A DNA stretch of 6,126 bases from UBA1189 sp045654565 (GTDB taxonomy: Bacteria > Bacteroidota > Bacteroidia > Bacteroidales > Bacteroidaceae), in contig JAZONP010000048.1 of the NCBI GenBank assembly GCA_045654565.1, positions 1 to 6,126 of the forward strand, written 5' to 3'. How positions within the stretch are numbered: position 1 is the first letter of the stretch; each line of letters opens with the position of its first letter. Both the position numbers and the translations under genes were made by a program. Below the pieces are notes generated by a model that saw only the letters and a list, made by a program, of their open reading frames with translations, did no database searches and was not told the origin of the DNA. Below are positions 1 to 5,314 of this stretch, piece after piece.

Positions 1-8
1 CATTTTTC

Positions 9-39
9 TTTGCAGTTATCAGAAAAAGCCCTACCTTTG
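9..39 (+). promoter_or_regulatory. Bacteroidetes-type promoter of the tRNA-Val operon
   Basis: A -33 element TTTG (9-12) and a -7 element TACCTTTG (32-39) are separated by 19 bases, a full match to the Bacteroidetes primary-sigma consensus TTTG-N19-21-TAnnTTTG. Transcription would begin near 45, about 25 bases before the first tRNA. No other promoter is seen before the second tRNA, so both tRNAs are probably read from here. Confidence 0.8.
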
Positions 40-68
40 CAGCGCTTTTCAGAACGATGGAGGCTTTC

Positions 69-143
69 GGGCGTTTAGCTCAGCTGGTTCAGAGCATCTG
101 CCTTACAAGCAGAGGGTCGGCGGTTCGAATCCGTCAACGCCCA
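69..143 (+). tRNA. tRNA-Val (anticodon UAC), copy 1
   Basis: A complete cloverleaf can be folded by hand. The acceptor stem is GGGCGTT (69-75) with AACGCCC (136-142), followed by discriminator A143. The D stem is GCTC/GAGC. The anticodon stem TCTGC/GCAGA (97-101/109-113) encloses loop CTTACAA, giving anticodon UAC at 104-106, which reads GUA and related valine codons. The variable loop is 5 nt and the T arm has loop TTCGAAT (124-130) with one G-U pair in its stem. The terminal CCA is not encoded (CAA follows the discriminator), so it must be added by nucleotidyltransferase. Confidence 0.97.
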
Positions 144-198
144 CAAAAAAGAAACCTAAAGCTCCATCACGAAGGAAAGAGTCGTTCTCACGAATTTC

Positions 199-273
199 GG
201 GCGTTTAGCTCAGCTGGTTCAGAGCATCTGCCTTACAAGCAGAGGGTCGGCGGTTCGAATCCGTCAACGCCCA
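199..273 (+). tRNA. tRNA-Val (anticodon UAC), copy 2
   Basis: This is base-for-base identical to the first tRNA-Val, 130 bases downstream; the identity runs from 65-145 to 195-275, only a few bases beyond the gene on each side. The anticodon UAC lies at 234-236. The 55-base spacer has no promoter-like element, and a terminator follows directly, so this is the second gene of a two-tRNA transcript. CCA is again not encoded. The identical copies probably raise gene dosage and are kept alike by gene conversion (inference). Confidence 0.97.
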
Positions 274-278
274 CACAG

Positions 279-305
279 AAGTCCACTTTCTAGTGGACTT
301 TTTTT
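279..305 (+). terminator. Rho-independent terminator of the tRNA-Val operon
   Basis: A perfect 9-bp stem AAGTCCACT (279-287) / AGTGGACTT (292-300) with loop TTCT is followed by T301-T305, extending the two Ts that end the stem. It starts six bases after the second tRNA and closes that operon. The gene downstream has its own promoter. Confidence 0.92.
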
Positions 306-406
306 GTTGCAGATATCTCAGCCATTCTCCGAAGGCAAACAAAAGCTCGCAGACCTCCATTCAAACACTCCACCAAACCAATCTTTCAGAAAAAGCGGCA
401 CTACTC

Positions 407-437
407 CTTGCCTTATCGACAAGAAGTTGTAACTTTG
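407..437 (+). promoter_or_regulatory. Promoter of the MG2-domain protein gene
   Basis: CTTG (407-410) lies 19 bases before TAACTTTG (430-437), a perfect -7 element with one mismatch at -33. The start of transcription would be near 443, leaving a leader of about 20 nt before the ATG at 464. This position rules out the longer in-frame reading that begins at 293 inside the tRNA terminator. Confidence 0.75.
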
Positions 438-463
438 TCTCAGATCTGGTAACGTTGTGGAAC

Positions 464-3166
464 ATGAAGCGAATATTACTTGCGATAACTTTTATTTGTA
501 GCACATTGCTTGCTTTTGGGCAGACCGACAGTGCCGTGGTGCGTATACAGAACTATCTGAAAAACATCTACGCCTTCAACCAGGCCTATCCGCAAGAGAA
601 GGCCTATCTCCACCTTGACAATCGCAGCTACTTTATTGGCGACACCCTTTGGTTCAAGGCCTACGTGGTGAATGCCACCACGCTGCAACTGACAGATGTG
701 AGCAAGGTCCTCTACGTGGAGCTGCTCAACGATAAAGGTGTGGAGATGGAGACCAAGAAACTGCGCATGGAGAATGGACAGTGTCACGGAGGGTTCATCC
801 TGAAAGACAACTACTACACCGGCTACTACGAAGTGCGTGCCTACACGCGCAATATGGTCAACTTTGGAAACGAGAGGCTCACACTATTCGACTTTATGGA
901 CAAATATGAGCGCGCCCAGAGTTTGCTGTCCGAGAAGGAAGCCCAGCAGAGTTTGATCCCCGACATCAATCATTGCCTGTTCTCCCGCACAGTACCCGTA
1001 TATAGCCGCCCTGACACTGCCGGACAATACAAACGCGAGTTTGAGTACTATCCCATCCACACCAAATTGGCCATTCCCGACGCGACTGACCCTAAGCTAC
1101 GCAAGGATGACCTCGAGGTGCGCTTCTACCCCGAGGGAGGAAATCTTGTGGTAGGCGTTCCCTCTGTAGTTGCCATCGAAGCCAATGACCAATGGGGACG
1201 AGAGAAGAAGGTTACAGGCACGCTGCTCTACAAGGACAAGCAAATAGGCTCCTTCACTACAGGGCGCCGAGGCCGCGCTTTGGTGCAGGTGACACCCGAA
1301 AGCGACAAGCCCATCAAGACACAGGTGGAATATAAGGGCAAAGTCTACACCTACGAGCTACCCGCTGCATTGGACGAAGGCTACGTATTGAATATGAAAC
1401 CCACCGCAGACTATGCCGGCTACGAGGTGATGCTCCACGCATCACCTTCACAACCAGACGAACTACTCGGCTGGAGCCTGCAATGCCGAGGAGCACTCAC
1501 AGCTTTCGACACCATAACCTTGGGCAATGGAAATCGCATCCGTATGCGACTCGACAAGGAGGTGCTGCGCCCAGGCGTGAACCAATTCACCCTTTTCAAT
1601 GCCGATGGGCACGTGCTGGCCGACCGACTTTTCTTTGTGCAGCCACCCACCACTACGCCCACCTTACATGTGGAACTCCCCACCGACTCACTCCGCCCCT
1701 TTGAAGAGGTAGAAGTAAATATGCAGATACAGGCATCGTGGGGCGGAGGCGCGCGAGGCTTCCTCTCGGTGAGCATCACCGACGCTGATGAAGATGCACC
1801 CACGTTCGACAAGGGCGACATACGCACCGAACTGCTACTCACCTCTGACCTCAAGGGATTTATCAAGGACGTCGATAGTTACTTCGCTCATCCTTCGGTG
1901 CGTGCCATGCATGCTGATGTTGATTTACTGATGCTCACTCAGGGCTGGCGACGCTACGAGTGGGCAACAATGGCCGAAGGCACAAAGGTGAAGCCACACT
2001 ACACTCCCGAGAAGGGATATGTCATTGATGGCTACGTGGCCGACCAGATAGTTGACTCTGCAGGCAGATGGAAGGCTGACAAGTACAAGCGCATAAAGAA
2101 TCCGTGGGTGGCGATTGAGTTGAAATCAGAGCAGGTCGACTACCGGGACACCATGCAAGCCAACGAGAAGGGAGAGTTCAGTTTCGATATTCCCCGTCAT
2201 TTTATTGGCGAAACGGGACTCACTATCAAGATTTGGAAACCCGAAGGATTGGGGAAGAAGGGAATAAAAGGGAAGTATCGCTACATATTCCCTTCGCTAT
2301 ATTGTGCTTTCTCTCCTGCGCCCACGCCCTATAACTACTATGCGTGCCATTCGCCCGAGGACGATTACGAGTTACAGTTGCTGGAAAATATCGACTTAAC
2401 AACGGAAGGGCTTATCGATGAGGTCACTATCAAGAAGCGCAACAAGCAGGAGTTTGAAATATACTACGATCGTCCTGATATAGTTGTTGACTTTGTCAAG
2501 GAATATAACACCATTATAGACCGAGGCCTGCACGCACTCACTGACCCTCCACCCACGAAAGGGTATTACGACCCCGTCATACCCTACACATTAAATCGTG
2601 CGCGTATTCCGGACAAGCTGAGCTTTAGAAGAAATGCCACCAAAGACAGTCTCACCTATGCATATTACGAGGCATACATCGGAAATTTTGGAGGCGGACT
2701 TAGCGTCGGCGAATATGTATCCGACGGAGGGCGCCGATTCCTTAAGCTATACCAACTTCCCAAAGAGATTCGCATCTACAGCAATCTTGTGTCGCGTGAA
2801 CAACACCCCGTCAACCAAGACCTAAATACCGACCATCGCCAGATGCTATGGGCGCACACAATCTATTTCCCTAAAGAGCAAAGCCCCACCGCACCACCCT
2901 ATGACATGCGTGACGGCACTCGCAACACGACATTCAAGGGCTATAGTCAGGCAATCAGCTATTATCACCGCGACTATTCTGAGACGGCCCTGCCCGACAC
3001 GGCAGACTACCGCCGCACGCTCTATTGGAACCCTCGCGTGGAGACCGACTACCAAGGACGCTTCTCTCTGAAGTTCTACAACAATGCCCGCACCAAGCGC
3101 ATCGCCGTGCAGGTCGAGGGGATCACAGCATTTGGCGACCTGGTGACCGTACGGAAGAAACAATAG
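464..3166 (+). CDS. Secreted MG2-domain envelope protein, TonB-receptor-like without a barrel
   Basis: This encodes 900 residues. The frame is open from 293, but ATG 464 is chosen because it follows the promoter by about 25 bases and opens directly with a signal peptide (positive MKR, hydrophobic residues 4-18, likely cleavage AFG|Q after residue 19). Residues about 44-140 (starting QEKAYLHLDNRSYFIGDTLW) resemble an MG2 macroglobulin beta-sandwich. A second sandwich-like segment contains VRFYPEGGNL (around 220-290). The middle holds LLLTSDLKGFI and LLMLTQGWRRYEW, motifs I know from Bacteroidetes proteins annotated as MG2 or TonB-dependent receptor plug proteins. A segment starting GYVIDGYV may be a carboxypeptidase-regulatory-like domain, and the C-terminus (TLYWNPRVETDYQGRFSLKF) is another sandwich typical of the family. 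There is no beta-barrel, so it cannot be a full transporter. It is probably periplasmic or outer-membrane associated; ligand unknown. Family assignment is from memory of motifs, without a search. Confidence 0.85.
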   Translation: MKRILLAITFICSTLLAFGQTDSAVVRIQNYLKNIYAFNQAYPQEKAYLHLDNRSYFIGDTLWFKAYVVNATTLQLTDVSKVLYVELLNDKGVEMETKKLRMENGQCHGGFILKDNYYTGYYEVRAYTRNMVNFGNERLTLFDFMDKYERAQSLLSEKEAQQSLIPDINHCLFSRTVPVYSRPDTAGQYKREFEYYPIHTKLAIPDATDPKLRKDDLEVRFYPEGGNLVVGVPSVVAIEANDQWGREKKVTGTLLYKDKQIGSFTTGRRGRALVQVTPESDKPIKTQVEYKGKVYTYELPAALDEGYVLNMKPTADYAGYEVMLHASPSQPDELLGWSLQCRGALTAFDTITLGNGNRIRMRLDKEVLRPGVNQFTLFNADGHVLADRLFFVQPPTTTPTLHVELPTDSLRPFEEVEVNMQIQASWGGGARGFLSVSITDADEDAPTFDKGDIRTELLLTSDLKGFIKDVDSYFAHPSVRAMHADVDLLMLTQGWRRYEWATMAEGTKVKPHYTPEKGYVIDGYVADQIVDSAGRWKADKYKRIKNPWVAIELKSEQVDYRDTMQANEKGEFSFDIPRHFIGETGLTIKIWKPEGLGKKGIKGKYRYIFPSLYCAFSPAPTPYNYYACHSPEDDYELQLLENIDLTTEGLIDEVTIKKRNKQEFEIYYDRPDIVVDFVKEYNTIIDRGLHALTDPPPTKGYYDPVIPYTLNRARIPDKLSFRRNATKDSLTYAYYEAYIGNFGGGLSVGEYVSDGGRRFLKLYQLPKEIRIYSNLVSREQHPVNQDLNTDHRQMLWAHTIYFPKEQSPTAPPYDMRDGTRNTTFKGYSQAISYYHRDYSETALPDTADYRRTLYWNPRVETDYQGRFSLKFYNNARTKRIAVQVEGITAFGDLVTVRKKQ

Positions 3167-3177
3167 AGCCAAGAGCG

Positions 3178-3207
3178 CTTGCCATTCAAATATTTTTCGT
3201 ATCTTTA
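3178..3207 (+). promoter_or_regulatory. Probable promoter of the DUF6078-like gene
   Basis: CTTG (3178-3181) and TATCTTTA (3200-3207) are separated by 18 bases. Each element has one mismatch to the Bacteroidetes consensus and the spacing is one base short. It lies in the 67-base gap after the MG2 gene and would give a leader of about 20 nt before ATG 3234, matching the geometry of the other promoters here. No intrinsic terminator is seen after the MG2 gene, so some read-through is also possible. Confidence 0.5.
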
Positions 3208-3233
3208 TGGTGTAATTAAGATACTTTACCACG

Positions 3234-3665
3234 ATGAATACGATCGACTACGCCCAAGTGCCACAGATGTTCTCTCTGTGCATTCACGACGCCTGCCCCT
3301 TGGCCAAGCAATGCTTACGCCATCTGGCGTGGGCTGCATTGCCAGACACCGAGGAACGCGTCAGCATCATCAATCCCAAGTGCGCCTCGCCCAGCGAAAC
3401 GTGCCAACACTATCGTTCTGCGGCTCCTGTTACTTGCGCCCGCGGGTTCCGTGGCATGCAAGCCAAGATGCTCCCGGTACAGTATGCCAAGTTTAGCGAA
3501 AGGCTGATGAAGCACTTCTCGCGCACATCCTATTTCGAGCATCGCCGCGGTACTATGCTATGCACTCCCACAGATATAGCTTACATTCGTGAGGTTTTGG
3601 GCGAGCTGGGACTCTCTGACTTGGAGTTCGACGCCTACGAAGAACGCTACAATTGGATTGACTAA
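3234..3665 (+). CDS. Cysteine-rich small cytoplasmic protein, probable DUF6078 family
   Basis: This encodes 143 residues with no signal peptide or membrane segment, so it is probably cytoplasmic. The opening (DYAQVPQMFSLCIHDACPLA), the INP followed by a cysteine pair, the ARG motif near residue 70 and the HFSRTSYFEHRRG segment (94-106) match my recollection of the DUF6078 family, known from Bacteroides and Prevotella and of unknown function. Six cysteines lie in the first half: C16, C21, C27, C50, C57 and C68; C110 is the seventh. C16-x4-C21-x5-C27 with C57 looks like a possible metal or iron-sulfur site, but that is inference. ATG 3234 is the first Met after the promoter. The gene ends 10 bases before the hairpin array and faces the acyltransferase gene. 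It could be co-transcribed with the MG2 gene, but has its own candidate promoter. Confidence 0.8.
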   Translation: MNTIDYAQVPQMFSLCIHDACPLAKQCLRHLAWAALPDTEERVSIINPKCASPSETCQHYRSAAPVTCARGFRGMQAKMLPVQYAKFSERLMKHFSRTSYFEHRRGTMLCTPTDIAYIREVLGELGLSDLEFDAYEERYNWID

Positions 3666-3675
3666 AGACTCCCGC

Positions 3676-3741
3676 CAGTCCAGAGCCGTCTGGACTGCAG
3701 TCCAAGGCCGTCAGGACTCGAGTCCGGACAGCTTTGGACTG
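3676..3741. repeat. Array of three abutting 22-nt hairpin units (REP/BIME-like)
   Basis: Three 22-nt units abut exactly: 3676-3697, 3698-3719 and 3720-3741. Each begins [C/G]AGTCC and ends GGACT[G/C], so each folds alone. Unit 1 has a perfect 9-bp stem (CAGTCCAGA/TCTGGACTG) with loop GCCG. Units 1 and 2 share the core GCCGTC and match at 18 of 22 positions. Unit 3 matches better as a reverse complement (18 of 22 to unit 1, 19 of 22 to unit 2), so the order is forward, forward, inverted. The inversion junction is the perfect palindrome GGACTCGAGTCC (3714-3725), and units 2 plus 3 make one 44-nt near-palindrome. It lies between convergent genes and could block read-through in both directions, though no T-tract follows. 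Confidence 0.85.
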
Positions 3742-4817
3742 GTGAAGCTCTTTATCCAGTCGCTGCAGTAGTTATATAGTGCAGCCACGAGGTATGAAGA
3801 GAGAAAAACCAAAGGTACTAAGACGAAGAAGAAGGCAAGGTATTGGGGTTGCGACTCGAAGAAGCGGGCCTTGAACCACGGATAGTAGAGACGGTCAAAC
3901 ATGAAGCAGCAGAGATACATCTCATACGAAACTTTAGAACAATGGGTTATACAATTTCTCACAAATCCTTCAGGGATATCTTTGCGATAAAGTAATAAAA
4001 ATATTGTTACTGTTACCCATGTTGAGAATACTCCTCGCGACCCTCCTGTTATATCTACGACATCATGTCCTTCGAAAAGGATTATGTTAAATAAGGGGGT
4101 TATGCTTATCATTGTAAGTATTAGTGCTAATCCCCACTTCCAGTTAATCACAGGCTGATATTCTCGAATAAATGCTCCAAAGAAGAAGAACATCAAAGGG
4201 AAACAAGCATTGCCCCAATAGCCAGGAGCAATATACATACCGTAGCGATTCAGCAAGTCTGGCAATGCTGTTAAAGCAAACAAAATAAAGATTCCTATCA
4301 GTTTTTCTTGTCTAGTGGGTATTGCCTTGTATAGGTAGTTTAGAAAAGGAGTCAATAAAGCAAGTCCAATCCACATCTCGACAAACCACGCATAAGGGAT
4401 AGCTGAATAGTCAAATATTTTCATCAGCAAACTGCTGAAACTTAGTTCGTCGTGTAGGTAATATTTTCGGAATATAATTGTAATGACCGAAAATATGATA
4501 TATGAGATGATTACTCGGAGCATCCCTCGATAGTACTTCTTGGATATGGTCTTGTTTATATTCAAGTAGCCGGTCAGCATGTAGAAAAGAGGAACTCCAG
4601 TGAACAACTCTGCTAACATTCCTTGTAGAAACATTGAAGTTCCTTCAAATGGAACATTCCTATAAGAAGTATTCAATGAGAAGAAATGTCCTGCGATGAC
4701 GAAGAAGATGGCACAGACGCGGATTAGATCCAATCCGCAGATTCTTTTAGATGTTTTCTCTCCATGGCTGCGCTCAGCGAATCCCTGTTGTGTGAAGGTG
4801 ATGAGGGTGGTCTTCAT
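3711..4817 (-). CDS. Acyltransferase-3 family membrane enzyme (O-acyltransferase)
   Basis: This encodes 368 residues, a normal length for acyltransferase-3 (PF01757-type) proteins such as OafA cores and WecH. These integral inner-membrane enzymes transfer acetyl or other acyl groups to cell-surface sugars. About ten hydrophobic segments are visible, roughly at 29-50, 67-85, 101-117, 140-162, 172-190, 203-218, 227-250, 265-283, 300-316 and 330-357. The family R-x10-H motif is present (R33, H44, in LDLIRVCAIFFVIAGHFF), as are VPLFYMLTGYL (75-85) and AWFVEMWIGLALLTPFL (143-159). The start is fixed: an in-frame TAA directly precedes ATG 4817. The middle (about 3901-4680) is near 37% GC by hand count, against about 50% at both ends and about 60% in metG, suggesting mosaic or transferred origin. 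The last nine residues, SPKLSGLES, and the stop are encoded by the hairpin array. The acyl acceptor is unknown; no polysaccharide genes are adjacent. Confidence 0.93.
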   Translation of the reverse strand: MKTTLITFTQQGFAERSHGEKTSKRICGLDLIRVCAIFFVIAGHFFSLNTSYRNVPFEGTSMFLQGMLAELFTGVPLFYMLTGYLNINKTISKKYYRGMLRVIISYIIFSVITIIFRKYYLHDELSFSSLLMKIFDYSAIPYAWFVEMWIGLALLTPFLNYLYKAIPTRQEKLIGIFILFALTALPDLLNRYGMYIAPGYWGNACFPLMFFFFGAFIREYQPVINWKWGLALILTMISITPLFNIILFEGHDVVDITGGSRGVFSTWVTVTIFLLLYRKDIPEGFVRNCITHCSKVSYEMYLCCFMFDRLYYPWFKARFFESQPQYLAFFFVLVPLVFLSSYLVAALYNYCSDWIKSFTSPKLSGLES

Positions 4818-4872
4818 TTATTGGCCAAAATGCCTATAAGTCCTCCTGATTCGGCTGCTACCTATTATAAAT

Positions 4873-4911
4873 AAAAAAGCGTGAGAACCTGTACCTGTTG
4901 CCCGTCTCACG
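4873..4911 (-). terminator. Intrinsic terminator ahead of the acyltransferase gene
   Basis: Read on the minus strand, CGTGAGA (4911-4905) pairs perfectly with TCTCACG (4886-4880) around an 18-nt loop, then C and six Ts (4878-4873). The polarity is minus only: the A-tract precedes the stem on the plus strand. It ends 56 bases before the acyltransferase ATG, with no minus-strand protein gene upstream of it. It therefore either ends a small RNA or acts as an attenuator in the acyltransferase leader. The large loop weakens it somewhat. Confidence 0.65.
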
Positions 4912-4925
4912 ATGTAAAGGCCTTC

Positions 4926-4956
4926 GCATTGCCCGATTAGTCGAAACGAGCAACGC
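4926..4956 (-). promoter_or_regulatory. Strong hairpin, possible anti-terminator partner
   Basis: On the minus strand GCGTTGCTCG (4956-4947) pairs along its full length with CGGGCAATGC (4935-4926), with G-U at two positions. The 5' arm can instead pair over 8 bases (GTTGCTCG, 4954-4947) with CGGGCAAC (4904-4897) in the loop of the terminator just downstream, because the sequence CGGGCAA occurs twice. Such mutually exclusive pairing is a usual feature of attenuators. What would switch it is not visible. Confidence 0.5.
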
Positions 4957-5210
4957 AGACCCCACGCCGATATGTATATATATACTACACAGCTACGCGT
5001 ATACAACAATGGCTGTACAGCATAGCATACGGATATATGACATACCCCGTGGCATCTACCGTTGCTTTGTCTTTGACTAATCGTTGAGAAGTTGCGAAGT
5101 TCTTACATCGTCAAAACCAAAGCGTCAAGTAAACGCCTTTCCATTATGTCTATCCCCACCCTGCACCTTAATCCCTACGAAGGGGTTGCGGTATCGGCAT
5201 GAAGATGCTG

Positions 5211-5243
5211 CAAAAGTACGAATAAAATCCAATCCGACGCTAA
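5211..5243 (-). promoter_or_regulatory. Candidate minus-strand promoter
   Basis: Read on the minus strand, TACTTTTG (5218-5211) matches the -7 consensus TAnnTTTG exactly, and TTAG (5243-5240) 21 bases upstream is a one-mismatch -33 element. It is the only -7 match I found on the minus strand between the acyltransferase gene and metG, so it may drive the acyltransferase through a long leader. It is divergent from the metG promoter and nearly adjoins it. Confidence 0.45.
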
Positions 5244-5255
5244 AAACCATAAAAA

Positions 5256-5287
5256 TTTCTTCATATACAACGTTTTTTGTAACTTTG
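5256..5287 (+). promoter_or_regulatory. Promoter of metG
   Basis: TTTC (5256-5259) lies 20 bases before TAACTTTG (5280-5287), a perfect -7 element with one mismatch at -33. The start of transcription would be near 5293, leaving an AT-rich leader of about 22 nt before ATG 5315 with no Shine-Dalgarno, as is usual in Bacteroidetes. Confidence 0.75.
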
Positions 5288-5314
5288 CCGATTAGATAAT
5301 AATAACGCAACTAT

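Larger units (their letters stand above)
4873..5205 (-). ncRNA. Candidate small RNA or attenuated leader upstream of the acyltransferase
   Basis: A transcript of roughly 330 nt is inferred from three signals in order on the minus strand: the candidate promoter at 5211-5243, the hairpin at 4926-4956, and the intrinsic terminator at 4873-4911. The hairpin has a 10-bp stem (GCGTTGCTCG/CGGGCAATGC) and an 11-nt loop. Two of its pairs are G-U in minus-strand RNA and would be A-C mismatches in plus-strand RNA, which supports the strand. Read-through past the terminator would enter the acyltransferase gene after 55 nt. I do not recognise a known RNA family. The 5' end is approximate, and expression is unproven. 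Confidence 0.4.
4818..5314. other. Divergent intergenic region between the acyltransferase gene and metG
   Basis: About 500 bases contain no convincing gene. From left to right they hold the acyltransferase leader with a GGAGGA-like stretch (minus, 4841-4846) too far (24 nt) to decide the start, a minus-strand terminator, a strong minus-strand hairpin, a palindrome-rich stretch, a stretch at about 5050-5165 in which I see nothing, a candidate minus-strand promoter and the metG promoter. Palindromes include GTATATATATAC (4974-4985), TACGCGTA (4994-5001) and GCTGTACAGC (5012-5021). Short open frames here have no recognisable protein features. Confidence 0.7.

Noticed and set aside
57..293. A 78-codon open frame across the two tRNA genes
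   Set aside because: It is a translation of the tRNA-Val copies and their spacer; the two genes themselves explain the sequence.
69..305. tRNA genes as an attachment site of an integrated element
   Set aside because: No integrase, no partial tRNA copy beyond the two complete genes, and ordinary chromosomal genes follow.
293..463. A 57-residue N-terminal extension of the MG2 protein
   Set aside because: It would begin inside the tRNA terminator and run through the promoter at 407-437; the signal peptide begins at ATG 464.
1420..1866. A 148-codon minus-strand open frame inside the MG2 gene, with other antisense frames at 476-787 and 2846-3232
   Set aside because: These are antisense shadows of a well-supported long gene, with no family-like sequence or start signals.
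3676..3741. CRISPR array
   Set aside because: The 22-nt units abut with no spacers, one is inverted, and no cas gene is present.
4818..5009. A 63-codon minus-strand open frame ending directly before the acyltransferase start (TAA-ATG)
   Set aside because: It overlaps the hairpin and the terminator, has no promoter or ribosome site of its own and no recognisable protein features; the RNA structure explains the region better. A conserved small protein cannot be fully excluded.
5170..5210. Two small plus-strand hairpins (AATCCC/GGGGTT at 5170-5187 and CGGCAT/ATGCTG at 5195-5210)
   Set aside because: They lie upstream of the metG promoter, so would not be in its transcript, and the 6-bp stems with wobble pairs are within chance expectation.
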